Source: Chrysomallon squamiferum
Lineage: Eukaryota > Mollusca > Gastropoda > Neomphalida > Peltospiridae
NCBI GenBank assembly: GCA_012295275.1
Contig: CM022665.1
Location: 35,221,522-35,285,521 of the forward strand
Reading direction: 5' to 3'
Length of the DNA: 64,000 bases
The notes under the pieces were generated by a model. The model was given only the letters and a program-made list of their open reading frames with translations. It had not been told where the DNA came from and searched no databases. Below, piece by piece: positions 46,601 to 58,900 of the stretch; position 1 is the first letter of the stretch; each line of letters opens with the position of its first letter. Made by a program: the position numbers and the translations under genes.

Positions 46601-48727
46601 TGCTCAGTTATTATAAAAAGAAATACCATGGGGGGGTTAAAAATGGTTGAAACATTAATATTCATTAAAGCTTTAAAAGTTTCTTGGTTAAGATGTTACT
46701 TTTAATTGGACAGCAAATGGAAATGGTTTTTAAATAAATATATAGATAATCTAGCTTTATCTAAACTGGGAGCCAATGTTGGTGAATATACAAATAAAAA
46801 GTTCAAAAATCCCTTTTGGAATAATGTATTGAATGCATGGAAAGATCTTGTGCTAAAAATAAATAGTAAATGAGCCGTTATGGTAGAACACACATTTTAA
46901 AAACAAGTAATTATTTTTCCTCAGTCAGTATAATAACAGTATAATACATATCTGAAATCTTTTAACAGAAACATGATATGTCATTCCTTTTGCATAGTTA
47001 AAACAAAAATATAACATATGAGGAACCTTTTTAGATTATGAAATGGTAATTCATAGTATCCCTGAAAAGTGGAAATGCATTGTCGTACAAGGACAGATAA
47101 ATCTATATAATACATGGTGTCCAATGCATATGTTATTAATGACAAACATTAATAAAGGTTGTGGTGAATATTATAATATTCTGTCTAGAAATGGAGATCT
47201 GCCAACACCACAAATCTGCTGGTCTTTAATAATAAATGATGACAACTACCCATTAATATGGAAAAAGGCATATTTAACACCCAGATTATCTACTTAACAA
47301 ATCGCTCTTATTGATTTTCAATATAAAATTCTTAATAGAATAATAGCAACCAATAGCAATCAATAGTTTTCTTTGTAGGATTGGGATTCGGGATGATGCA
47401 CTTTGCACATTCTGTAAAGAACACGAGGAAACGACCTTTTTGTAAAATGTTCCAAAGTGACAAATTGGAATCTTGGATTTTTGATGTTACTGGATTTCCT
47501 TACATTTATAAACAATAGAAAGATAATATTTGGTTTACAAACAGAACAAAAAATACTAATCATTTAATTTTATAACTAAATGATATATATATATATAATG
47601 TTCGTGCAGCTAACACTTCACTATCATTTCCTCGTCTTCTAGCCATGGTAAAACATTATTATATGATAGAAAAAATAATATCACAAATAAATTTGCAAGG
47701 GGACGATCATATTAAAAAGTGGTGCCTCTTTGTTGCGGTACTAGATGCTATTGAATAAGTGTATTCTTTGTCTCAGTTTTCTTTTTTTTTAACTAAAGTT
47801 GGTTTAATCAACAGGATTTTAAATGTATCTGTAAACATATATATTTAATATAACCAGACAGATGTATCAATCAGGTAGAAAAGGAGCTCTGTTGTGAAAT
47901 ACCCCATTGTTTTTGTAAATGCTTGTTATACATGCTGTGAATATTTTTTATTTTTTTGGTTCCTTGAATTTATATTTTGTAAATTATGTTTTGTAAACTG
48001 TACCAGTTCCAATAAAATTAAAGAAAAAATAAAGAATTAAAAAAAAAAATAAAGGTCTCAAAGGGGTAAGAACAAATTTATTTATATTCTTATTATAAAT
48101 ATTAATGATTTACTATTAATTTTATTTTACTTTATACTACTTTATTTATTGATTTGTTTACTTTTTAGCACTTTAAAATTTAAAATCTACAAAAGAGGAA
48201 GATCTTCTACCTCATGTATTTGCCGCAGTTTCTTAATTCCCTCCTTTGCACCCCAGCTACACATCTCATGAATGCTTCGTAATGTGTTATCAAATTTTTT
48301 CTTTCTAGTTACCTCTACAAATTTGGGCTGCAATTGAATTAAAGGCAACTGAATTCAGATGTAAATTAACATTTACCTGTAATCAAACACCTGGAACACC
48401 AAAAAAAGGTAGATAATCAAAATATATAAAACTTTACAAAGTGTTGTTTTGTATAAATCTTGTAGAAATTATTTAGCTTATTTTGCATGTTACAAGTTTT
48501 GTTAAATGTTTTTCTTACAGAAAAACCCTGGACTGTTTATGACCAATCCTTTATATTTCAGATAAGAGAATGTTGAGCTATGAGCAGTAACTCAAGAACA
48601 ATGTACAATTTATAATATTAACTCACAGTTTGAAATCACATTCCCCCAAGAAATATATTAAACTCCACTAGACTGGAAAACAACATAATAATGATAATAA
48701 CAACAAACATGATCACAATATGTTAAC

Positions 48728-48761
<34 letters not shown>

Positions 48762-51700
48762 TATCAACCATGATAATGATATATTAATGACAACAATAAC
48801 TAACAATAATGAACATTTAGTTAAATTTTGATTTAAAAACAAATAACATCTTACTGTGTATGGTTTTTTCTGACAGAACAGTGAAAAGGGAGCATCTCCT
48901 GATTCTGTCCATGAACAACCTGAAACATACAGAATATACTTAATGGGTATCTCTATCAAGATGAATGTCTGTTTCTGTGTTTTAAAATAAAAACAAAATT
49001 GTATTTTAAATCACAGTGAACTGGAATGTGTTTTAAAAATTAGGAGAGTTTTGCTGAGATTACATGATTAATCAACAACAATGCATCTATAGGACTATTG
49101 TAATCAGGGCTTCATGACTGGTTTATCAGAAGTCATGTCTATGTTTCCCAGTTTATTGAAAAATGCATTAATTCTATTTTCTGGTTAATTGTAACAACCT
49201 ACAAATTTCCTTTTCTGCTTCATCCTTGAAAAAATATATAAAAAATACAGAAGATCTCTAATGATTTATAAATATATACGGATAACATACTGAATTGTTT
49301 TCCATTCTCATTATCAATGATCTGTTCAGAGAGACTGACAGTTTCTTGGTTGTTTAGACTGGTTAGGTGTTGGCCAGCTTTCTCCTCCAGTGTTCTTAGA
49401 TAATCTTCCAGTTTTGTGTCATTCTGAAACAAAATTAAAAATATTCTAAAACTGATAGAGCACGACTCTTTGCAATAAATGATTATCAAGATATGATCAG
49501 TTTAAATTAAGATAAACTATGGTATGAGATCTTTAAGGTAAATGGTTATCACAAATTAATTTTTGCAAGATACCTTATGGCATGATCTCCTCAAGGTAAG
49601 GAATGGAATAACATTTTAAAAAGAAATTATGGCGTGATTTCTTAATGATAAATGACGTTTGCTAGTTGAGCTACAATGAATCTTATTTAGTTTGGTCTAA
49701 ACAAAAACTTACCATCAAAGGTTTCAAAATATTAAGAATCTGCTGAGTCTCATTAATGGCTTGTCTGATTTTCTCTAGATCCTGATATACTTCATTTTCA
49801 GAGGAGTTCATTTCAGAACCATCTGGACAACCATTCTTCACCCGGAGCTGTCCTAATGAAGTAAACAAATTCTGTTTAATTATACTTTAATGTCTTTTGT
49901 ATGAAGAGTTATTTATTGTCAGAAGTGTTTTTGTGTGGGTTTTTTGTTTGTTTTGGAGGAGTTTTTGACTTTTATAAATAATGATTAAATGTCTTAAATC
50001 ACTAAAAATATAGTTTGCCTTGATCAGTCTGATTACAGAATATTATATTTACAAACCTTTAGAGAACTGCAAATCCAACAGATGTCTTTCTAGGTCTTTA
50101 ATAAACACTAAACGGTTTCCATACTTCATAAACCTTGCAACCTAAACATAAAATTACACACTCCAGTTAGTCAGTTAAATACATATTACTAATAGTAATG
50201 CATTTTTAATTTAAACTGTACTGTGACTGTCAGCATTAATTTATACTTCTTGAGACACAATTTATAATTAAATTCTTTATAAATTTCAGAAATATATATA
50301 CTGAAAGTTTTTTTATGTTCTATACCTCTTCTTACAACAAAAAAAAATAATTAATGAATTAAGTTCTCCATTAGAACATTACCACTTTTGCTGAAACTGC
50401 TCTAAATAATTTCAAATCAAATAAGATACTTTGTTATTCTGAAAATTAACTAACAGTTAACCCAAAAGTGTAGTATCAATAAAATAGTAATAAACTAACT
50501 GTTTGAAAAGAAATTAAAATTTTACCTTTTTAAATTGTAGTGACATTTGCTCGTAAAAGTTCATTAATTTCCTTGAAAAAAAAATTTCAAATAAATAAAA
50601 TATAAATGCTGATCAAAGAATATCACTTTCATGTATCATTATAAGTAAGTAATTACACTGAATAACAATACAATTTTGGAAGTTAATATATTATTTTCAT
50701 TCATTGATATATATTAGAGAGTGTCAAAACACATTGACCATGTGTTTATTTAAATTGTTTTTTGAGATTACCTTTTATCAGAAGTAATGTAAGCTATGCA
50801 GAAAGATCTAACAAATCCTCTTGCTTCAGTATCAAATAAAACAAAATGATGAACCTGAAAATAAGTATTATTAAAAGTCCACATATAAAACAAACATATT
50901 TGTATAAAATAAAGACATTTAATAAAAAATAAACACAAAAAGTAAGACATGTTTATTTTTCACTCCTAGCTCAAGTTAAAGATGCATGCTTGACTTGGCA
51001 CAGAAAATAACTGACAATGAAACAGCACAGAGGATTTTGATAGTACAAGTGGAATCCTTAAATACTTGGCTTACAAAAAACCAAAGCATGGAAGTCCATT
51101 ATCATATTGTATTTTCTCCATAAATACATATTCTAGGCAACAGCCTGGTTTATTTAACTCAATATAATGACCATAATAAACTACTGAAGCAAAAAGCATA
51201 GATTCATTATTTTTAACATACTTTTTAGTAATCTGAACAAAAAGGATAAAGTAAGGGGAAAAAAAAAAAAATGATAATGTCAACCAATGAACAAAATTAT
51301 GTACAATCACATATAAAATTTACAAAACGATGTTTTTAATTTAATATCACTGTTAGCCAACTAAGTTGATTATAACTGAAGTATCTATAGACAAAAAAAC
51401 ATGAGTATATAACTTACAAAACTATAAACTGCTTTATAGGCATCTGAGATGACCACCTGTGTATCTTCTGATATTGAAAATCCCCTGAATATCATTAATA
51501 AATAACTATCAGTGATAATAAAAGTGATAAGAAAATTGTTAATTTTTTCTCTCAAATATTTGAAATATATAATTAAAAAAAAAAAAATTTAAATTAAAAT
51601 AAAAGAAAGCAACCAGAAATGAATAAGGATATCAGTTATATATTCTTTAAAAAAATATTAAAGATCATTCCAATGGACTAATTTCTATCGAAGGTATAAT

Positions 51701-52658
51701 ATATGTCTACTTGCATGAAAAAGAGTCTTTGTTGGAAATATATAAATACACGACAATGAAGTGGTGGAAACAAGTTTCTTTTCATTAAATGAAAGGCAAT
51801 AAATAAATGTATTGGATTTCATTATTATACAAAAACCTTATTTCTGACATCTAATAATCTTTATGTTGAGAAATCATTAAAACTGATATTCATAGATTTA
51901 TTCACTGTAGCACTTCTTTTCTTGGATATATATAATTTTCAATCTAATTTCTGAAATAAAAAATCTCATGCAATTTTTGACTGTATTTTTTTTTAATATC
52001 TTACTGTGTACTGGTTTGAAGGTCAACAGCCATTATTTTAACAGCATAGTCATTTTTGTTAAAACTGGAACCTCCTTCTTTTGGAATACACATCTGAAAC
52101 ATTTTAAAACTTTTTAAAAATATATTATATAAAACAAAAGAAAAAAGAAAAGAAGAATGTTAACCATAATCTACAAATGTTCTCCACAGCAGAATAATAT
52201 CAAACATTTTATGTACTTTAAATCTGTAAACCTTTATATACTGAATATTAGACTAACAGATAATACATCACAGCAGCATGCACATTCATTCATTGTGTTA
52301 ATTGATGCTGCTTTAAAAATAATAAATACTAAAGAATACTTCTAACATTAAATTATCTTTATATAATTTATTAATGTTTATTAATAACATCTTTCTGGTT
52401 TTTCATTTTAAATTTTTTTTTTTTTAAAAGGTTTAGTTCAACTACTACCATTGGTTTTGGTCCTTCAATTTCACAGAATTCAGCCACCATGATGAAGTCT
52501 TCTTCCAATCCTGGTTCACTGCTTGAATCCCATGGGTGGACTGGCTCAAACTTTGGAAGAAGATAATCAGGAATAAAGCCATTTTCTTTGCTGTTACCAC
52601 CATTGTGAGGTCTTTTTTCAATGTATGGAGCAAAAGTGGCATAATCTGCACCAAACAT
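37610..52658 (-). CDS. SMCR8: SMCR8, partner of C9orf72 and WDR41 (DENN-family GAP)
   Basis: Family role: forms the C9orf72-SMCR8-WDR41 complex on lysosomes, an ARF/RAB GTPase-activating complex in autophagy and mTORC1 signalling. Coding exons: 52658-52449, 52093-52005, 51484-51418, 50854-50772, 50571-50526, 50141-50057, 49852-49713, 49423-49291, 48919-48855, 48327-48211, 44926-44869, 44522-44456, 43938-43863, 43545-43457, 43213-42513, 42337-42265, 42032-41968, 41723-41561, 41131-41002, 40453-40397, 40002-39926, 39530-39453, 39063-38964, 38150-38084, 37668-37610; 2895 nt, 964 aa (human 937). The N-terminal longin-like part has EDFIMVAEF and TEARGFVRSF; the arginine of EARG (R134 here) matches the catalytic arginine finger, R147 in human. 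A Ser/Thr-rich disordered segment (about 442-675) sits in one exon. The C-terminal DENN part has LLTGRTVFVVG. The ends at 43863 and 42513 were chosen by phase and are the least certain. Antisense LINE and MITE insertions lie in introns. Confidence 0.94.
38670..38874. mobile_element. Mariner-like MITE in SMCR8 intron
   Basis: 205 bp bounded by TA on both sides (38668-38669 and 38875-38876). The ends are imperfect inverted repeats of about 30 bp: the left begins CTGGGTTGCAACAAAGG and includes GTAGCATTTTT; the inverted right end begins TTGGGTTGGAGCAAAC and includes the same GTAGCATTTTT. TA duplication and TIR style suit the Tc1/mariner superfamily. No transposase. Confidence 0.78.
44215..44420. 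repeat. Degenerate TACTG-type minisatellite in SMCR8 intron
   Basis: Loose repetition of five-base words such as TACTG, TACTA and TATGC over about 200 bp between exons 44522-44456 and 43938-43863. Confidence 0.7.
45040..48053 (+). mobile_element. Dead non-LTR retrotransposon (L1/Tx1-type), 5'-truncated, antisense in SMCR8 intron
   Basis: Reverse-transcriptase motifs appear in order across several frames: KMKNNKSPGLDGFT (45430-45470), WRPTSLLNDIYKLA (45628-45669), GRFIGESIRRLYN, LINFVKAFDSI, GCWQGDPLSPYLFILC (46001-46048) and the catalytic FADDAQ (46129-46146). After these comes the usual C-terminal region ending in GGLKMV-like text. In-frame stops and at least three frame changes make it non-functional. 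The endonuclease is missing, so the copy is 5'-truncated. The 3' end is AATAAA-rich with a final A-run at 48039-48049. The clade call rests on motif style. The exact 5' boundary and target duplication were not resolved. Confidence 0.85.
45849..46463 (+). pseudogene. Reverse-transcriptase fragment with FADD box
   Basis: The longest open piece of the dead LINE (204 codons). It covers the RT palm: GDPLSPYLF, then FADDAQLYSDG, then the thumb region (LNIEKTKAIGLG-like). The fragment before it (45401-45688) is in another frame and ends at TGA; the next (46463-46705) is again shifted. Confidence 0.85.
48729..48760. repeat. (AAT)n microsatellite in SMCR8 intron
   Basis: About ten AAT units between exons 48919-48855 and 48327-48211. 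Confidence 0.95.
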
Positions 52659-52672
52659 TATTTTGTGTACAT
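52658..52672 (-). promoter_or_regulatory. Four-codon upstream ORF whose stop overlaps the SMCR8 start (UAAUG)
   Basis: Minus-strand ATG at 52672 opens ATG-TAC-ACA-AAA-TAA, and the last A of the stop is the first base of the SMCR8 ATG. An acceptor-like TTGCAG precedes it (52679-52674), so the uORF would sit at the very start of the exon. Overlap of this kind allows termination-reinitiation, if the transcript includes these bases. Confidence 0.45.
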
Positions 52673-52673
52673 G

Positions 52674-54869
52674 CTGCAAGATTAACAAAATGAATTTCAC
52701 TATGTGAAAATAGGAAATAAACTGTACCTATACAGTGTGTCCATGTATTCACCACCATGTCACAAGGAGAAAAACCCACACCACAATATGACTATTCAGT
52801 TACTATTCAACGAATTTTGTTGTTAAATACTCAAACTAGCCATAGCTGCTAAATTTTGGATGGCAGATCTTTATTACATTTTATTTATGTGTTTATTTTC
52901 AAAATAAAATACAGTTTAATCTTTATTTTGCACATTTCTTTTAAGGTAATGATGATTAATCCACCATCATCAGAATCTCTCAAATATAAAAATAAAATCC
53001 GCCCTCCCATTTATTTATTTATTTTAGTTTTCTTCTTCTTTATATTATTATTACTTTTTTACGAGGTCTAATTATAGTCCAGAAGACGCCACCATTAAAA
53101 GTGCATGACTACTGTAAATATCTCTTGATACCGTTTAGACGTTTAATTTCGTCTTCTTTTTTTCTTGCTTTTTTTTTTTAAATTTTTCTTTTCTTAATTT
53201 CTTTTTTTTTTTTTTTTTTTTTTTAAATAATAAATTAAGTATTTCAAGAAAAAAATTCTGGTTAATAATATATTGAAATAATGTCAGTTAATGGAAAAAT
53301 ACATCTGTTTAGGAAAAATAAAATAAAATATGTGACAACGAGGAAATAAACAAAATCAGTTACATATATCCAGAGCAACGAGGAAATTTATGCGGTTTTA
53401 CAGACTGCTATCTAATCTACCAAAGCCATTACTTTTATTCCGTGAGCTTTCCTCACATTTATTACGAACACCAGGTTCGAAATATTATAGTACCAAATCA
53501 GAATAATATTGATATATTGCTGATTCGGGAAATATGTTTATGATTTCATTCTATTAGAATATCGGTTATTACTCCAGTGATGGAAATGGAAGTTCGAAGC
53601 GAGACGGTATTTCCACACTTTTTGGTTTCCTGTTCTTGCCAAGTTTCGAAACTAGTAGTAGTAGGCAACCAGAGATGTTTATCAGCTATCCTTTGTCGCG
53701 ATTCTTACAAATTATACGCGCTACCCTTCCCAAACTTAGCGTATTACCCAGTTCCTAAAACACATCTCTGTCACTGATTTATTCATGTTATCAGTATTTG
53801 CAGTAAAATTATGCGTGTTTCCTACTTTTTTACTGTTTTGTTGAAAAACAGCAAAAAAGAAAACGCAAAAGATAAAAAAATAACTATTCACGAATATATA
53901 TGCATATTAGTCATATCATATTTATGATATTAACAATAACATTCAAAAAAAAAAAAAAAAAAAAAAATCTTAAAAACAAAAACAATTTTCTTGGCAGTAT
54001 TATTTCAGCCGGTAAGTTAAACGGTTTTTTTTTTTTTTTTTTTTTGACGTCCGATAGGCCAAACTGATTAATTTGTTTTGGAATGTGGCGGTTAACATCT
54101 GGAAACCCAAATTTCGCTAAACACGTGGCTCCTTGAAAGGCGACTATCTTGAAAATGCTAACATCCATCGTCAGACAGTGGATAACATGGAACTCATACT
54201 TGAAAAATTACTTTTGGGAGACTGATGAGACTTCTAAGAACAATAACTTTTAAAATTAAAATGGGATAATCCAAACTACGAACTGTCAAAAAAAATGAGT
54301 GAATAAATATTTAAAAAAATAAATTAAAAGAAAGATGTAATAATAATAAAAAATATTATATTATATTGACGTGATTAAGGTTGAATAGGTTGTGTAAAGA
54401 TAGAAACAATGTACGAAGTAACGTCCAATTTTCAGCACATGAAAAATGATACATGTAACTAACTTTTCTGGTATTAAACAGACCATTATTCTGTGTTAAT
54501 AAAATCAGTATCTATGAATCTAATAGGTCAAGAAATAAAACGGTTAGTTTCATTGAATGAAAAAAAAAATAACTGGTCATTCTCACTGCAAATGAGCATT
54601 CTTACAGGATGAAACTGGTATGAAGTCAGTAAAGTTATTCCAAACACACACACACAATATGTATTTATTCATTCATTCATGCTTGCATTGTTTTGAAAGA
54701 CAGAATTTATATGCGATGTAATTATACTAATTTTTTCTTTGCCACATAGCTTTTAACCTGCAAACAGCTGACTAGCTACATTCAATGCCATTGAAGAATG
54801 AAATTTTGATTCTCTGGACAACATATTAAAGTGACAACTTACATATAAATAAATGTATGGAGAAAAATC

Positions 54870-54917
<48 letters not shown>

Positions 54918-55940
54918 AAAATAATAAAAAATAATAAACGGTTTTCCTAAAAAAAAAATTCATAAATGGTCTGGTGGTTCTTTCTTTCTGCATACATTTT
55001 CTGATGTTTAATACCATTTCATTATTAAATTTCATTTTAGCACAAATTAAAACCCACAGAAAAATGATGACAAAGTGATGTAATTTTGTGTTCCAAGTGA
55101 TGTACATGTGTATAAACAGTGGGGAAAAATAAACCAAATTAAAATACATTTTAATCTTTTGCCTTTGTTTTTTTGGCACAAGGTAAATTATATTTTCCCA
55201 GTGTTTTTATTTTGAATTATTATTTCATCTCTGTGTATAGCATAAACCAGAATTAGTTCATTTTGTATCATATGAAATAAAATTAGTTGTACCAGAATCA
55301 TTAACATAAAATACTAAAAGGTGAAAATAGAATGAAAAAGAAGCAACACTGCAGGGATTAAACAGCATTTAGGAGTACTAAATTATGTAAATATTAACTT
55401 CTCTCATCAGAAACTTTATTCTATTGAAACATCTCCACTGGTTTTGACAAATAACATCTGGTACATCTGAAATTTTGTAAAGGATTTTAAATAAACCTAG
55501 TTAACTTGAATGTAAAAACATCCCAAGAAACCAGACAATTTTCCACTCAATATAATTCCATGTTTGCTGAACTAATTTTGATCTTGCCTAAGAATAAAAA
55601 TAAAATTACTGTACACTTGTTTTATGGACGAGACTTTTATTTTTTAAATATAAATTTATCTTTCTTCACTGTTGGATGATGTACTGGCAGTTTTTTTTAT
55701 AAACCTTTATTTATTGCCTTTCATTTAATGACAACTTTCACTTGCATCAAAAGCAGTTTTGTGCCCTTTTTCTATTTTCTGGGTTGAATGAAGTAAAATG
55801 ATGTACTTGCTGCAGTGAATAGGACCATTTTATCAAAACATGATCAACACCACACTGGCACTTTTATTATTATATAATGTGGTTATTAATAATTCATAAA
55901 AAGATAATTCTTGTAAGAAATTAAACATCTTTTTTCTTCA
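52674..55940. other. Region upstream of SMCR8 and downstream of RPL13A
   Basis: No conserved coding exon recognised. CpG is relatively frequent at 53330-53780, a likely SMCR8 promoter or untranslated first exon. The remainder has long A/T runs (53200-53224, 53945-53967, 54026-54045) and a (TA)n run at 54885-54914. Confidence 0.5.
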
Positions 55941-55946
55941 TTTATT
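55941..55946 (-). promoter_or_regulatory. RPL13A poly(A) signal
   Basis: AATAAA on the minus strand, about 31 nt after the stop codon. A short 3' UTR is typical of ribosomal-protein genes. Confidence 0.7.
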
Positions 55947-55976
55947 TTTCTTTTCAGTTTGTACAGGCAAATATGT

Positions 55977-58900
55977 TCACGCAAAGCCGTAACTGTCAAT
56001 GATCTTCTGGTAGTTTTCTGCTTTACCAGCTATGTTTTTCTTTGCTTGTTCACGAAGGCGCTGCAATTAAAAATAAAAATGATGACTAAAATGACTGGTT
56101 GATCTTTATTAATGCTTCAGAAACTTGCTTATAAAGAACCATTAGCATTATCAAACAAATAAAGATAAAATGCTATAATTGGGATATTTCTTTATATTTT
56201 ATCAATCACATTATCTTGGGCAACAAATGAGAAATTGAAAGTATGTTTTTCATTTAAACAAAATTAAAAAACATGTTATCTGTTGATTAATGTACAGATA
56301 TGAAAGAAGTTCTGTCAAAATACTTCATACCAATAAATAATTATATAGTAATCCTTAGTTTTGTGGCTGGACAATAAAAATCAGATTTTAAACACAAAAA
56401 CTATATGCTGTCTCACCATGGTGCTCTTCTTTCTTTCATAGAACTTCTTTGAGTGTATTTTTCTCTTGGCTTCAAGAGTTGCAATCACACTTTGGTACTT
56501 CCAGCCAACTTCGTGTGAAAGACGATTCAGATTACAGAACTGAAAACCAGTACATGTTAAAATTAATTATCTACTTCATGCTTTTGTATCAGTTAATTCA
56601 AGTCCGTAATAGAACTATCACTGATGACATGTCATCTCAGAGAGTATTGTTTTCATTCTGTAAATTTCAAAACTCTTAAATTAAATCAGTGAAAAAATGA
56701 CACCACAATACACCTTTTTCAAGCATTGTAAACACTAACTACTCACAAAAAAAAAAAAAAAAATCATAGCAATATTACACCCAAGTAGAAATTAACCCAA
56801 TCTTGTAGGATTAAGTGCCCACTTTAGAATATTCATAAAATTTGTTTGTTTTTTCAGTTTGCCTCAGATGGTAGTGCATGTATTTTAGTTTCATCACTAA
56901 TCAAAGCGCTGTGAAAAATCATCACTGGCAAACAACTATTGTTTTAGGAATTTTATTTCAAATGTCTAAAATACTGTCACAAAGCATGCTTTAACAGGTA
57001 CTTAATTACTGGAAATATATAGTCCAGAGCCTCATACTTGATAAAATTTTGACCAAATAGTTGAAATTAGTTTTTGAATGAATAAACTTGTGCCATTTAT
57101 GGTAATACATCTGTGCATTTTTAGCGTGTGATGCTTTACATATATCGGATTAAATATACCGAGTTGCTCAAAGGCATACTGTTGAATTATGGAAAGTACA
57201 TTTGATCAGATAGAGCTGATAATCTGAGAAGGCTTTTGAACCGGTTTCTGAACATCACTTGTATTCCTGTATTATAAATTCTTTTAATTAAAACCTGAGC
57301 TAAAAACAGTATATTAACACATATTTTCGCACTGACCCCAATAAAAACATTCTGCATAAATGAAAGACAAAATATATTTTTTCAACCTGAATACAGTAAA
57401 TACATGGTCAAGTTATTTTGCCTCAGATGGTAGTGCATGTTTTAGTTTCATTAACATCAAAGCGCTGTGAAAAAATCATCACTGGCAGAAGAAAATGAAA
57501 ACATCAGAATAATTCATTTTTTAGCATGTTAAATCATTATCAAAATAGCCATAAAAAAAGAAAGAAAGAAAGAAACCATTGTAATGTGTTCACATTTTTC
57601 AAATGGGTTAGGATTGATTTCAAAAGACTTTTTAGTTAACTGTCACATACCTGAGTAATGAATGCATTAGAAAAAGTATCAGTTTAACACATTTAACAGC
57701 TATATGAATGTATATCAATATTAACAAGCACTTTCTACATGAGGTAGAAAACATGCTGCTACTACATTATTAGTTTTCAACTAATAACAGGGAACATTCA
57801 GGACAATTCTAGAAAGCAGCCTGCTGATAAAAAGCTCAGTTATAACAACAATATAAAGTACCAAATCATTTTGATTGAAGTAGGACTGAAAACTTTTGAT
57901 TGCCTCAGATGGTAGTGCATGTTTTTTAGTTTCATTAACTTCAAAGCGCTGTGAGAAATCATCATTGACAAATCAAAAATTAACATTGAAAATTTTACAT
58001 TTTGTTTATATTAAAAATAAAAGCTACATACTTTCCTTGAGGGATTCAACCTCAGAACTTTCAGAGCTGCTGGTACAACCATTCGACGCTTTTTGTCGTA
58101 AGGTGGAGGGATGCCTTCAAACACCTTCAGTCTATCAAGAGCTTCCTTACCACGAGCCAATTTATGTGGCAACATACCTTTCATATTAATAAAAAAATAA
58201 TTATTCACCAGCAAACAATTTTTTCAGACTACAATTTTTTGTCTTCAAGTTACATTAAATGAAAACAGAATCCATCAGAAAATTGAATAGAATCATATAC
58301 ATTTCATTGTAGGTAAGGATTATTCATCATGTAGATACCTGTTTTCAAACAATTCATTATGTGTAAATAGAACTGTGTGTATTGTGTATATGCCCATCTC
58401 AATTATGTGCAGATAAGAATACTGCTCCATGAACCAGATGTTTGCTTACCAATAAAACCAACTAAGCATATTAAATGTATGGCCAAAGACCTTCAACTCT
58501 GTAAAAATTGTAGAATACTGCATGAATAATCTTGTTTTAAAAATAAATTATAAATAACAAAATCAAATAAACAGATCATGTTAAGTTGTAGTAGATACCT
58601 CGCACAGTCCTCCAGAAGATCTTGCTAGGAGCTCTGAAGTGAAATGGACCACGTTTGGGGTTTACATTGCATCGCCTGCGCAAGAACTTTAGATATTTCA
58701 CTGTCAAAAAAAAAAAATATATATGTAATAACAGAATAAATAACCTATGCAATAAGGCCAAATGTATATTCTGCACCTACCTTGTTGGGATAGATTTCAG
58801 AAGTATTATTTCTACAGATGTCCTCAGTTTGTTTGCATGTTTTTGTTATCAGCATTATTCAAACAATGTAGGTAAATAGTCATCATTGGACATCAATCAG

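Noticed and set aside
53577-53777. 66-codon plus-strand ORF starting MEMEVRSETVFPH
   Set aside because: In the CpG-richer zone upstream of SMCR8, opposite strand, with no recognisable domain; more likely promoter sequence.
53911-54168. 85-codon minus-strand ORF starting MDVSIFKIVAFQG
   Set aside because: It runs into poly-lysine from an A-run, matches no family I know, and lies upstream of SMCR8 without splice support.
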